Assembly (NCBI GenBank): GCA_028527945.1
Contig: JAQQAK010000002.1
Coordinates: 1-18,035, forward strand
DNA: 18,035 nucleotides
Origin: Spirochaetaceae bacterium
GTDB taxonomy: Bacteria; Spirochaetota; Spirochaetia; UBA9216
Direction: 5' to 3'
This document shows positions 1 through 8,260 of the stretch, piece by piece. Under the pieces are notes generated by a model, which was given only the letters and a program-made list of their open reading frames with translations, did no database searches and was not told the DNA's origin. Position 1 is the first letter of the stretch, and each line of letters opens with the position of its first letter. The translations under genes and the position numbers were made by a program.

Positions 1-1
1 A

Positions 2-724
2 AAAAATGTTTCTCAGATCATTACGCAGAAAATGGAATTAGTAGAGGCTTTAAAAAATGCTTCAGACGAAGGCTCACATACAATTTTAGATACTTCAAAA
101 TCTTTCGAAGAAGTTCTTACCCATCTGGACAGCGCTGAAAATATGATTAGCTTAATTTCAAACATAGCCGCACAGACAAACCTTTTAGCAATGAACGCCG
201 CGATAGAAGCAGCTCATGCCGGAGACGCCGGAAAGGGCTTTGCGGTTGTTGCAAATGAAGTAAGGACTCTGGCAGAATCAAGCGCAATAAATGCCAAACA
301 AGTAACCAAAACCCTTTCTTTACTAGTTCAATCAATAGAAAAAACAGGACAAAATGTTGATAAAACAGGACAAAAGTTTAAATCCATTAAGAATGATGTT
401 GCCGGAGTTGGCGACGCAATGGATGAGATAAACCTTAGTGTAAAAGAAATTGCTCTTGGAAGCGATGAAGTTCTATCATCTACAGCAATGATGAATAATC
501 TTACAACACAAGTCTCAGACGCCGTTGAAAGTGTTACTGCCAATGAGACTGTTGTTCATGATGATGTCATCCAAATGGGAGACTTTATCAAATCACTGGC
601 AGAAAAAATGGATAAAATTACAGATGGTGGAAATACAATCTTAAATGCGTCCAGAGATTTGGAAGCAAAATCCAATGAAATAAACAGCTTTGTTCAGACT
701 TTCTCAGATCGCCTGAAAAGCTGA
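2..724 (+). CDS. Methyl-accepting chemotaxis protein, C-terminal signalling domain (5' truncated)
   Basis: The reading frame is open from base 2, so the gene begins before the window; the ATG at 32 is internal. The visible ~240 residues are the cytoplasmic four-helix signalling bundle of a chemoreceptor. The conserved hairpin tip that contacts CheA and CheW is clear: NIAAQTNLLAMNAAIEAA, followed by AGDAGKGFAVVANEVRTLAE. After the tip the helix returns with heptad-rich sequence (KTLSLLVQSIEKTG; NEINSFVQTFSDRL) and ends at DRLKS, without a C-terminal NWETF-type CheR/CheB tether. The ligand-binding domain, membrane segments and HAMP lie outside the window, so the stimulus cannot be inferred. Family assignment is secure. 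The next gene is convergent. Confidence 0.95.
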   Translation, partial: KNVSQIITQKMELVEALKNASDEGSHTILDTSKSFEEVLTHLDSAENMISLISNIAAQTNLLAMNAAIEAAHAGDAGKGFAVVANEVRTLAESSAINAKQVTKTLSLLVQSIEKTGQNVDKTGQKFKSIKNDVAGVGDAMDEINLSVKEIALGSDEVLSSTAMMNNLTTQVSDAVESVTANETVVHDDVIQMGDFIKSLAEKMDKITDGGNTILNASRDLEAKSNEINSFVQTFSDRLKS

Positions 725-741
725 TAATAATTTAAAAAAAA

Positions 742-782
742 AAAGCCTCTTTTAAAATCCTAATTATTTTTTAAGAGGCTTT
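742..782 (-). terminator. Intrinsic terminator between convergent genes
   Basis: A stem of ten pairs (742-751 with 773-782, core GCCTCTT/AAGAGGC) encloses an AT-rich loop. Read on the minus strand, the hairpin is followed by a run of about ten T, the classic intrinsic form, ending the ABM-fold gene and perhaps the whole opp transcript. On the plus strand only three T follow the stem, so it would be a weaker terminator for the chemoreceptor gene. Confidence 0.8.
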
Positions 783-795
783 CGGCAAGAGCTCA

Positions 796-1116
796 TCAAT
801 ATAAACGGTTCTCAAGCATTTCATAATGCTGAGCATGTTCATCAAAACGTTTAAGAATCTTTCTTGCTTCTTCTGGAACATATGATTGTGAAAAATCTTC
901 ACCTACAAAGTCTTTGACCGCATCCAGATTGTCAAACTCCATGATGGTGACAAACTCAGTCTCATTACCCTCGAATAATCTTTTTAACAACCTGATTCTT
1001 TGATAACCTTTAATATTCATTGCTTCAATTTCAGGAAATACCGTTGTCCTTAAAAGCGATTCATAAGAATCCGCATTTTCTAATGTTGTCCATCCATGCC
1101 ATATACGTAGCACCAT
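796..1116 (-). CDS. ABM-type (antibiotic biosynthesis monooxygenase fold) small protein
   Basis: This 106-residue protein has the pattern of a dimeric alpha-beta barrel ABM-superfamily protein. It opens with LRIWHGWTT, continues with a helix (ADSYESLLRTTVFPEI), then GYQRIRLLKR and EFVTIMEFDNLDAVKDFVGED, and closes near FDEHAQHYE. It fills one ABM domain. Members of the superfamily include oxygenases without cofactors, haem-degrading enzymes and uncharacterised proteins, so the reaction here is unknown. The ATG at 1116 is preceded by a good ribosome site (AAGGAG). It lies 68 nt after the AraC-family gene on the same strand and is probably the last gene of that transcript. The family call is good; the function is open. 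Confidence 0.8.
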   Translation of the reverse strand: MVLRIWHGWTTLENADSYESLLRTTVFPEIEAMNIKGYQRIRLLKRLFEGNETEFVTIMEFDNLDAVKDFVGEDFSQSYVPEEARKILKRFDEHAQHYEMLENRLY

Positions 1117-1142
1117 TATTTTTTCTCCTTAATATATGGAGG

Positions 1143-1174
1143 CTCTTTAAAACCTAACAGGGTTTTAGAAAGAG
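1143..1174 (-). other. Hairpin between AraC-family and ABM genes
   Basis: CTCTTTAAAACC (1143-1154) pairs with GGTTTT (1161-1166) and AAAGAG (1169-1174), with a two-base bulge and a six-base loop. No T tract follows on either strand, so a simple terminator is unlikely. It could be an mRNA stability or attenuation element between two co-transcribed genes. Its role is not established. Confidence 0.4.
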
Positions 1175-1184
1175 GCTCTCTGAT

Positions 1185-2042
1185 TTATTTAATTTTAGGA
1201 GATTGTATATAAACAGTATTGTATAATTCCGAATTTTTATTAAATCTGGAATCTAAAATGCTCTTTGATTCCAGATTTTTTAACTGCTCTGGAGATAATC
1301 CGGTAAAACGCTGTGTTTCATGAATAAAATGAGCTTGATCATAATATGGAAAAAAGTAATTTTCATTTGCAAGGCCGCTATTTTTTAAGGCCATTTGAAA
1401 GCGAATAATTGTTGAAAATTTCTTTACAGAAACTCCAACAAAACGTTTAAAATAAAGCTCCATATTCCGCTCACCAGTTTCAATTCTTTCAGCTATTTCA
1501 TGTGGAGGAAGCGCACCATTATACTTATAAATAAGCTTCATCGTGTCACGAATATAACGAGGGATCATATTTTGACAAAGATTTTCCAAAAGAAAGTTCT
1601 CAATTACCCTGACACACATTTGAATGCTGCCGCAAACAAGCAATTCTTCCTGAAGCTGAATAACTCTTGAAGATTTAAATACTTCGTTAAAGTTTATATT
1701 TTTATCGGTAAAATCTGATGCAGGAGCTTTGGAAAAAGCAGTGAGAGCCCACGGATATAAACGGAAAATAATAGTCTTTACTTCTCCGGTTGCAGCATAA
1801 TCTTTGAAAACAGTTTTTTGGCCATTTAATGTACACATGGGTAATACAAAACTTTCTTTAGCACAGACCTCCATAATAGGACAGCCGACAACAAAAGTCA
1901 GCTCAATATTCCCATTTGGTAATACCCGTGTGGGGCTGAAAATATTTATTGTATCAAGAGGATCTGCTTTTTGTATCCAGATATCTGAAACATATTCCTT
2001 TAGAGATTCAACAGGTTTTAAACAGGCAAAATAGTTACTCAT
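1185..2042 (-). CDS. AraC-family transcriptional regulator
   Basis: This 285-residue protein has an N-terminal effector-type domain (opening FACLKPVESLKEYVSDIW, with RVLPNGNIELTFVVG) of the kind found before many AraC-type DNA-binding domains. The C-terminal part carries two helix-turn-helix units. The first spans roughly residues 170-215 (PPHEIAERIETGERNMELYFKRF). The second contains the family signature PYYDQAHFIHETQRFTGLSPEQL, near residues 228-250. About 30 further residues follow. The start codon lies 36 nt after the oppF stop with no terminator between them, so it is probably part of the opp transcript. No strong ribosome site is visible before the ATG, which may mean low expression. 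Control of the opp genes is plausible but inferred; the effector is unknown. Confidence 0.88.
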   Translation of the reverse strand: MSNYFACLKPVESLKEYVSDIWIQKADPLDTINIFSPTRVLPNGNIELTFVVGCPIMEVCAKESFVLPMCTLNGQKTVFKDYAATGEVKTIIFRLYPWALTAFSKAPASDFTDKNINFNEVFKSSRVIQLQEELLVCGSIQMCVRVIENFLLENLCQNMIPRYIRDTMKLIYKYNGALPPHEIAERIETGERNMELYFKRFVGVSVKKFSTIIRFQMALKNSGLANENYFFPYYDQAHFIHETQRFTGLSPEQLKNLESKSILDSRFNKNSELYNTVYIQSPKIK

Positions 2043-2078
2043 ATCAATCTGTAAATTACAATTTGATGTTACAAGATT

Positions 2079-3056
2079 TTACAATGCTTTAAAACACGCA
2101 ACTTTGTGCTCGAATTCAACAGTCTTTAGAGGAGGAATTGACCTACGACATTCTTCTGAAGCAATAGGACAACGCTCCGCAAATGAACAACCTTTTGGAA
2201 GTTTTGTTAAACTGGGGACTTCACCATCCTGTCCGGGCTGAAGACTAACAGGCTTTCCGTCTATTTTAGGAGCAACAGCCATTAAAAGTTTTGTATAAGG
2301 ATGTCTGGGATCTTCATATAATTTTCGGCTTGGAGCTTTTTCAACAATTTTTCCGGCATACATTACAGCAACTTCATCACTCAAATAAAACACAACACTC
2401 AGATTATGAGCTATAAACAAATAGCTGGTGCCGAATTCCTGTTGAATATCAAGTAAAAGATTAAGTATTTGTGACTGAATTGAAACATCAAGAGATGAAA
2501 CAGGCTCATCACAAACAATAAAATCTGGCTTCATTACTATAGCCCTTGCAATGTTTATTCGCTGGCGTTGTCCTCCTGAAAACTCATGAGGATATTTTCT
2601 TGCGGCCTCAGATGGCAAACCCACAATATCCAGATATTTTTTAGACACTTCCAGAGCGTTTTCTCTTTTTATGAGACCATGCTGCAAGGGTGCTTCTGTA
2701 ATAATTCTTCCGACCATCTGTTTAGGATTGAGCGATTGCCATGGATCCTGAAAAATATACTGCATTTTTAAGCGTTCAGTTATCATCTCCTTCTCAGGAA
2801 GAGAAAGAAAATTAGTATCACTGCCATTAAAAAAGACCTTTCCTCTATCGGGTTCAATAATTCGCAGAAGACTTCTACCAGTTGTGGTTTTTCCACATCC
2901 AGACTCACCTACCAAGCCCAAAGTCTTTCCTTTACCGATAGAAAAAGAAACATCGCTTAACGCGTGAACCCTTTCTTTGGAGAACGAAAAACCACCAGCT
3001 TTAAGAGAATAGGATTTTGTCAGATTTTTAACCTCAAGCACTGTTTCTGTCATCAT
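2079..3056 (-). CDS. oppF: Oligopeptide ABC transporter ATP-binding protein OppF
   Basis: The second ATPase of a peptide importer (325 aa) hydrolyses ATP on the cytoplasmic face of the permease pair. Walker A is GESGCGKTT (about residues 50-58), the Q-loop is IFQDPW (Q103), the signature is FSGGQRQ (159-165), Walker B is FIVCDEP (179-185), and the switch histidine is in IAHNLS (H217). The C-terminal region carries the oligo/dipeptide-family tail with HPYTKLL and spaced cysteines (GCSFAERCP, EEC, VAC). Such cysteines bind an iron-sulphur cluster in some relatives; whether they do here is inference. The first ATG of the ATGATG pair gives a four-base ATGA overlap with oppD and is the likely start. 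Substrate class (oligo- or dipeptides, possibly other solutes) cannot be fixed from sequence. Confidence 0.93.
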   Translation of the reverse strand: MMTETVLEVKNLTKSYSLKAGGFSFSKERVHALSDVSFSIGKGKTLGLVGESGCGKTTTGRSLLRIIEPDRGKVFFNGSDTNFLSLPEKEMITERLKMQYIFQDPWQSLNPKQMVGRIITEAPLQHGLIKRENALEVSKKYLDIVGLPSEAARKYPHEFSGGQRQRINIARAIVMKPDFIVCDEPVSSLDVSIQSQILNLLLDIQQEFGTSYLFIAHNLSVVFYLSDEVAVMYAGKIVEKAPSRKLYEDPRHPYTKLLMAVAPKIDGKPVSLQPGQDGEVPSLTKLPKGCSFAERCPIASEECRRSIPPLKTVEFEHKVACFKAL

Positions 3057-4051
3057 TTATCCTCTCCATCGGTTGAAAGATTTTTATTTTCAAATAACCA
3101 GCACCGGACATTACGGCTGTTTACAGAAAAAAGAGGAGGTTCTTCATTAACACATTTATCAAAGCACTTTCGACATCTTGGAGCATAGGCGCAGCCTATA
3201 GGTTTAGATTTCTCATCAGGAACCTGACCTTTTATTGTGTATAGCTTGTGTTCATCTTTAAACAGCCCCATACGTGGAATTGCGTTCATAAGATCCTCAC
3301 CATAAGGATGAAGAGGATTATCAAAAAATTCAGGGGCAGTACTCTGCTCAAAGACCCTGCCCGCGTATAACAGCATAATACGATCTGCAAAACCATCTAT
3401 CAATTCAAGATCATGGGTAACAAAGATTATTGACATATTCTTCTCAGAGGCTTCATCCTGAAGAAGTTTGATAATCTGTGCCTGAATAGTAACATCCAGA
3501 GCAGTAGTAGGCTCATCAGCAAGCAGTAGTTTGGGAGAACAGCTAATTGCCAATGCAGTCATTGCCCGTTGAAGCATTCCACCAGAAAGTTGAAACGGAT
3601 AATTTTTTACTCGCCGATCTGGTTCAGAAATTTTAACACTATCAAGAAGCTTTTCAGCCTGAACAAGAGCTTCATCTTTTGCTGCCCCCTGATGTATTTT
3701 CAATGCCTCCGCGATCTGACTGCCAATACGAAAAAGCGGATTAAAGCTTGCGGATGGCTCCTGAAAAATCATTGCTATTTTTCCGCCACGAAGCTCCTTA
3801 AGCTCTGAATCATTCATTTCCAAAACATTTTTTCCTTCAAAAATAATTTCAGATGATGAATCAATTTCACCTGGAGCTTGAATAAGATTCATAAGCGACA
3901 TTGCTGTAACACTTTTGCCGCAGCCTGACTCTCCAACAATAGCGAGAGTCTCATTATGCTCTACTGAAAAGCTTATTCCATCAACAGCTCTGACTGTATG
4001 GTCTATCAATTTAAAACGAGTAGAAAGATTTCTAACTTCAAGTAAACTCAT
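3053..4051 (-). CDS. oppD: Oligopeptide ABC transporter ATP-binding protein OppD
   Basis: The first ATPase of the importer (332 aa), expected to form a heterodimer with OppF below the OppB/OppC channel. Visible motifs are Walker A GESGCGKS (40-47), Q-loop MIFQEP (Q97), a slightly diverged signature LSGGMLQR (155-162), Walker B LLLADEP (175-181) and VTHD with H213. The C-terminal extension includes HPYGEDLM and a cysteine group (GCAYAPRCRKCFDKC, then a later RCW), as in the oligo/dipeptide subfamily. Start and stop codons overlap both neighbours by four bases (ATGA), which points to translational coupling in one operon. LSGGM in place of LSGGQ is common among OppD/DppD proteins and does not suggest loss of function. 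Confidence 0.93.
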   Translation of the reverse strand: MSLLEVRNLSTRFKLIDHTVRAVDGISFSVEHNETLAIVGESGCGKSVTAMSLMNLIQAPGEIDSSSEIIFEGKNVLEMNDSELKELRGGKIAMIFQEPSASFNPLFRIGSQIAEALKIHQGAAKDEALVQAEKLLDSVKISEPDRRVKNYPFQLSGGMLQRAMTALAISCSPKLLLADEPTTALDVTIQAQIIKLLQDEASEKNMSIIFVTHDLELIDGFADRIMLLYAGRVFEQSTAPEFFDNPLHPYGEDLMNAIPRMGLFKDEHKLYTIKGQVPDEKSKPIGCAYAPRCRKCFDKCVNEEPPLFSVNSRNVRCWLFENKNLSTDGEDK

Positions 4052-5115
4052 CCTTGGCTCCTTGGGTCAAAAGCATCTTTTAACGCATAACCAAATGTAA
4101 AAAAGCTGAAGACGGTAATAATTATTGTTATGGCAGGATATAATATCCATGGGTAGTGACTGAGGATATTCACATCAAGAGCAGCGTTCATAAGCATTCC
4201 CCAACTGACAGAAGGTTCTGTTATTCCTAATCCTAAAAAACTGAGTCCAGTCTCTCCAAGAATAACTCCCGGAATACTTAATGTAATATCCAGAATAATA
4301 ATATTTCTAATTTGAGGAATTATATGCCGAAAAATAATCTTCATTTTAGGAATTCCTGCCAATTGCGCGGCAACTACAAAATCCCGATTTTTCAAAGATA
4401 AAACCCAGTTTCGAATACTTCTGGCACTGCCGGCCCAACCTGGAATAGCAAGAATAAGTGTGATAAAGAGAAATTTTTGTGCGGGAGTAATACCTGAAGG
4501 CATAATAGATCTTAAAAACAGGAAAAAATAAAAGGTTGGCAATAGAATAACTATCTCTGCCATACGCATAATGATCCAATCAGCAGCTCCGCCAAGGTAT
4601 CCTGACAAGCCTCCAATAACAAGCCCTCCAAAAAGAGATACAAAAACACTGACAAAACCAAGTGTAAGAGAAATTCTTGCTCCATAAATTATTCTGGACA
4701 AGAGATCTCGTCCCAGACGATCTGCCCCCATCAGAAAGAAAGGAGCCCCGTCTACAGTTCCGAAAAAATGTCTCTTGGCGGGAATAAAAAAGAATAATTT
4801 ATAAGGCTCTCCTTCTACAAAGAATCTCAGTTTATGTACCTGCCTGCGATCAACCTTATATTCTTTTAAAAAAGTGTTAGTCATTCTGTATTCATAAACA
4901 AAAGGTCCAATAAATTTTCCGTTATGGATCATGTGTATATTATGAGGCGGCTGAAAAGATTTTTCTTCAAACTTTGTTGATGGATTATAAGGAGCAAGAA
5001 AACCTTCAAGAAGCAGGCTAACATAAAGAATAATGAGAATAACGAGACTAATCATTCCTAAAGGATTTCTGCGAAATTTTAACCATGGGATTTCAAAAGG
5101 CGATCCTTTTTTCAT
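4048..5115 (-). CDS. oppC: Oligopeptide ABC transporter permease OppC, with an extended external loop
   Basis: Inner-membrane permease subunit of 355 residues. The first membrane segment lies near residues 18-40. The loop before the conserved MGADRLGRDLLSR motif (129-141) is long, about 88 residues (42-129), rich in aromatic and basic residues. The remaining transmembrane core follows, with the EAA-type coupling loop AAQLAGIPKMKIIFRH (249-264), which contacts the ATPases, and GETGLSFLGLG at 287-297. OppC proteins usually run near 300 residues; most of the extra length here is this loop, which faces the periplasm and may touch the binding protein (inference). It overlaps both oppB and oppD by four bases. 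Confidence 0.93.
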   Translation of the reverse strand: MKKGSPFEIPWLKFRRNPLGMISLVILIILYVSLLLEGFLAPYNPSTKFEEKSFQPPHNIHMIHNGKFIGPFVYEYRMTNTFLKEYKVDRRQVHKLRFFVEGEPYKLFFFIPAKRHFFGTVDGAPFFLMGADRLGRDLLSRIIYGARISLTLGFVSVFVSLFGGLVIGGLSGYLGGAADWIIMRMAEIVILLPTFYFFLFLRSIMPSGITPAQKFLFITLILAIPGWAGSARSIRNWVLSLKNRDFVVAAQLAGIPKMKIIFRHIIPQIRNIIILDITLSIPGVILGETGLSFLGLGITEPSVSWGMLMNAALDVNILSHYPWILYPAITIIITVFSFFTFGYALKDAFDPRSQG

Positions 5116-6113
5116 TTTATCCTCACTCGCGGATCAGCTATTGCCAGTAAAATATCAGAAAGCATAATTCCTACAAGAACAAGAAAGCTTCCTATTATCA
5201 TGTTGGTAAGCACAAGGTAATAATCCTGTCTAAGTGTGGCCTCATATAAAAGCCGTCCAACACCGGGGTAGCTGAAAATAATTTCAACAAATACTGAGCC
5301 ACTAAATAGCCCCGCTATTGTTCCAGCGCTCCCTGTAATAAATGGAATAAGCGCGTTTCTGAACGCGTGTTTTATAACACCAGCATCTCCAACACCTTTT
5401 GCCCGTACAGCGGTAATATATGGTTTATTGAATTCTTCCTGAAGAAGGACTTTCATGCTTCGCAGAGAACCAGCAATACCTCCAATAAAGCCTACAAGTA
5501 AGGGAAGAATAATATGGTGAACTCTATCTGAAAATTTACCAAGAGCGCTAAGAGAATCATAATTTACACTTGTCGCGCCAGTCAAAGGAAAGACACCTGT
5601 TCTTGCAGCTATAATAAGACCTATGAGTGCAAGAAAAAATCCCGGAACAGAATAAAACAATAATGTAATAAAATTTACTGTTTTATCCAAAGCCTTGTTA
5701 GGTTTGTAGCTAAAATAAAAACTTAAAGGGTAAGAAATAATATATGTGAAAAGCAGCGAAAAAAAGTTTAGAAAAACAGTATTCCAAATTCTGGTGTTAA
5801 GAAGTTTTAAAATAGGCTGATTATATGAGAACGACATTCCAAGATCACCATGAAGCAAAAGATTCTTCCACCACATAAGAAATTGAATATAGAATGGTTG
5901 ATCAAGACCAAATTCAACCCGGTACTTGTCAATAATGGCCGGATCCATTTCAGGATCCGCGTAGAAAGAAGAAAAGTAGTCACCAGGAGCCAAACTCATA
6001 AAAAAGAAGAATACAAATGTGACTATAAACAAAATAGGAATCATTGAAGCAATTCTTCTTATAATAAATACCAAGAGCGGGTGCTTTGAAAAAAACAATT
6101 TAATCCGGTTCAT
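5112..6113 (-). CDS. oppB: Oligopeptide ABC transporter permease OppB
   Basis: Inner-membrane permease subunit of 333 residues that pairs with OppC to form the peptide channel. It begins with the typical N-terminal segment (RRIASMIPILFIVTFVFFF, then LAPGD at 41-45), has FGLDQPFYIQFLMW before the second segment, and carries the EAA coupling loop AVRAKGVGDAGVIKHAFRNA (235-254). The family end FSYPGVGRLLYEA (280-292) and LLAIADPRVR at the C-terminus match OppB/DppB proteins. The start ATG overlaps the oppA stop by one base (TAATG), and the stop overlaps oppC by four. Family and role are secure; the transported solute is not. Confidence 0.93.
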   Translation of the reverse strand: MNRIKLFFSKHPLLVFIIRRIASMIPILFIVTFVFFFFMSLAPGDYFSSFYADPEMDPAIIDKYRVEFGLDQPFYIQFLMWWKNLLLHGDLGMSFSYNQPILKLLNTRIWNTVFLNFFSLLFTYIISYPLSFYFSYKPNKALDKTVNFITLLFYSVPGFFLALIGLIIAARTGVFPLTGATSVNYDSLSALGKFSDRVHHIILPLLVGFIGGIAGSLRSMKVLLQEEFNKPYITAVRAKGVGDAGVIKHAFRNALIPFITGSAGTIAGLFSGSVFVEIIFSYPGVGRLLYEATLRQDYYLVLTNMIIGSFLVLVGIMLSDILLAIADPRVRIK

Positions 6114-7942
6114 TACGGTTCCCTGTATTCATTCTTCAAATAGGTTCTTCTTAAATCATCACCTAGAGAGTGCTTAGAATCCCAATTTATATTCCCCCAT
6201 TTATTATATACAGCTGAGAAAGTATATTTATTATAGAGAGGAATCATGGGCAATTGATCTATAAGTATTTGCTGAAACTCATCATACAAGGATTGAATTT
6301 GCTCTTCGTCAATTGTGTATTCTAACAAAGCATTTAGTTCATCAATGCGTTTTTCCCAATCAGTTGCAGGGCTTTTTTGTTTTGGATACCAGTAATGTAA
6401 GTTGCCCCTGCTCTGCCACCTGTTATACCACTGCTGAGGAAAAGTAGGAAAGCTTGAACCATGAAGAGTACAATCCCAATCATAGGTGTTAAGCATTTTT
6501 TGAATCCATAGGTTAAAATCAACAACTTCAAGCGTACCTTTTATACCAACTTTTTCCATATCAGAAAGAATTATATTAAGAAAATCATGTACAATAGTAT
6601 CCTGGCTATAACTCATCAAAGAAAAGGTAACATCTTTACCGCTTGGATATTGAAGAACTCCATCACCATTCTTATCTTCCAGTCCAATTTCTTTAAGAAG
6701 GCTAATAGCCTTCTCTGGGTCATATTTATAAGGGGTTTCATATTTTGGATTATAATATTTATTATTATCTCCAAAGAGATGATAACATGGTTCTGCAAAT
6801 CCATTTAAAGAAGTATCTATTATAGTCCTTCTGTCTATAAGACAACTGACTGCGTGACGAAAACGTTTATCACTAAAAAGCTTAACTTTTTCATCATCTC
6901 CCAAAGCTGGGTTCATATTAAATGTAAGAAAAGGATAAGAAGTTGAGATCCCACCATTCCAGATAGTATAGTCTTTTTTCTCAGCATCAGGCAAAAGACT
7001 TGCCATGTCCTGCCCTTTTAAACCATAGGCCTCAATCTCTCCCTGTTGAAATTTAAGAAGATCTGCTGTGGTATTTGATTCAGGCACAAATGAAGAAACA
7101 ATCTTTTCTATATAAGGAAGAGAATTACCGTCTTCATCCTTTTTCCAATAATTGGGATTTCTTTTAAAAATAAGCCTTTCAGCGGGTTTATAAGACTCTA
7201 AAAGAAAAGGACCATTGCTTACAAGCTGCTCAGGAGGGGTATCTATTGACCAAAAGTTCCGAACAGCCTCGATTCCCTTGTTTAAAACAGGCTCCCAGAT
7301 ATGCTTGGGAACAATGCGCCCGGTGTTTACCTGAAGCTCTGGAGATGCAAGCTGCCTTGGAAAAATATACTTCCAGGTAAGTTTATCTATAGTTTTTGCA
7401 ACAACAAGTTTTTCAGAGCCATCTTCCATTTTAATCAGATGCCCCTGGTAATTTCTCGGATTAAGATCAGGATTTCCATCCAGTTTATTATAAGAAAAGA
7501 CAACATCATCTGCCGTCATCTGAACACCATCGCTCCAAAAAATTTCGTCTTTTAATTTACATATAAGCTCCATCTCTCCAGTGGTGTTAATAACCTTGGT
7601 CTGCCAGCTGTCAACGATATTTCCTTCCCATTCTTTTTTATCAAAATTATAAAAAAACAGATAATCAAGAATAATTCCTGTAATTACAGCATGAGAATCA
7701 TCAAGGTTTGCAAATGGATTAAGACTTGTGGGCTCCTGAGTAAAGGTAGTATTCCATACACCGCCAGTTGAAGAGACATCCCATTTTATAGGAAGAGAAG
7801 TCTTCTTTGTTCCGGGAAAATTCTCCATCTGAGAAACACCGGTACTGTCAGATGATTTTTCATCAAAGTCCTCGATTTTGGTACAAGATATGGTACATAA
7901 AACTACCGAAAGAACAATTATAAGAACGCGAATTATCTTCAA
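6113..7942 (-). CDS. oppA: Oligopeptide ABC transporter substrate-binding lipoprotein OppA
   Basis: Family 5 extracellular solute-binding protein of 609 residues. The signal peptide (residues 1-19, hydrophobic VLIIVLSVVL) ends in lipobox TISC, so Cys20 should be lipidated and the protein anchored at the membrane surface. SBP family 5 features include EPTSLNPFANLDD near the N-terminus, LVSNGPFLLESYKP and FKRNPNYW. It captures the ligand and delivers it to OppB/OppC. The start codon is TTG (7940-7942), six bases after AAGGAG; no ATG with comparable spacing fits the signal peptide. It is the first gene of the oppABCDF run, and upstream lies a candidate promoter. Peptide specificity cannot be read from sequence. 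Confidence 0.92.
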   Translation of the reverse strand: MKIIRVLIIVLSVVLCTISCTKIEDFDEKSSDSTGVSQMENFPGTKKTSLPIKWDVSSTGGVWNTTFTQEPTSLNPFANLDDSHAVITGIILDYLFFYNFDKKEWEGNIVDSWQTKVINTTGEMELICKLKDEIFWSDGVQMTADDVVFSYNKLDGNPDLNPRNYQGHLIKMEDGSEKLVVAKTIDKLTWKYIFPRQLASPELQVNTGRIVPKHIWEPVLNKGIEAVRNFWSIDTPPEQLVSNGPFLLESYKPAERLIFKRNPNYWKKDEDGNSLPYIEKIVSSFVPESNTTADLLKFQQGEIEAYGLKGQDMASLLPDAEKKDYTIWNGGISTSYPFLTFNMNPALGDDEKVKLFSDKRFRHAVSCLIDRRTIIDTSLNGFAEPCYHLFGDNNKYYNPKYETPYKYDPEKAISLLKEIGLEDKNGDGVLQYPSGKDVTFSLMSYSQDTIVHDFLNIILSDMEKVGIKGTLEVVDFNLWIQKMLNTYDWDCTLHGSSFPTFPQQWYNRWQSRGNLHYWYPKQKSPATDWEKRIDELNALLEYTIDEEQIQSLYDEFQQILIDQLPMIPLYNKYTFSAVYNKWGNINWDSKHSLGDDLRRTYLKNEYREP

Positions 7943-8040
7943 AATTAACTCCTTCTAAAACTGGCATAATAAAATATTGTGTCTGAGCCTCTTGCAAAAG
8001 GCATTGAAGCAAACTTTCACAACTATAATTAATTACATTT

Positions 8041-8069
8041 ATTATAAAAAGTTGTGATTTTTTCTTCAG
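8041..8069 (-). promoter_or_regulatory. oppA: Candidate opp operon promoter
   Basis: On the minus strand a perfect -10 hexamer TATAAT (8046-8041) follows, after 17 bases, a weak -35 CTGAAG (8069-8064, three of six matches). Transcription would start about 90 nt before the oppA TTG. The weak -35 would fit activation by a bound regulator. Confidence 0.4.
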
Positions 8070-8086
8070 TTGCATTATTAGTGCAA
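8070..8086. promoter_or_regulatory. Dyad TTGCA-N7-TGCAA next to the opp promoter
   Basis: A perfect inverted repeat of five bases each side with a seven-base spacer directly abuts the proposed -35 of the opp promoter, on its upstream side, where an activator would sit. The binding protein is unknown. The rest of the 318-base gap between oppA and the first NHL gene is AT-rich and holds no convincing gene. Confidence 0.35.
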
Positions 8087-8211
8087 TTTCAAAAAACTTT
8101 TAAAGTTTTAAAATTGCCTCGGCTTATTTTATTTTCGGTGATTTTTTAAAGGAATGTTAATTCTTGTTTTATATCATTTTTAAAATTGTTATCAAAGTCA
8201 TGAAATTTACA

Positions 8212-8238
8212 GCCTTCCTGATATAGCTTCAGGAGGGT
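8212..8238. other. Hairpin downstream of NHL lipoprotein gene A
   Basis: CTTCCTGA pairs with TTCAGGAGG across a short loop (stem about nine pairs, 8213-8221 with 8229-8237). The same element follows gene B at 9962-9988. No T run follows on the minus strand, so it may be a 3' stability structure rather than an intrinsic terminator. The non-Watson-Crick positions are G.U only in a plus-strand RNA and become C.A in the minus-strand transcript. Confidence 0.5.
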
Positions 8239-8260
8239 GTAAAATACAAAGTATTATAGT

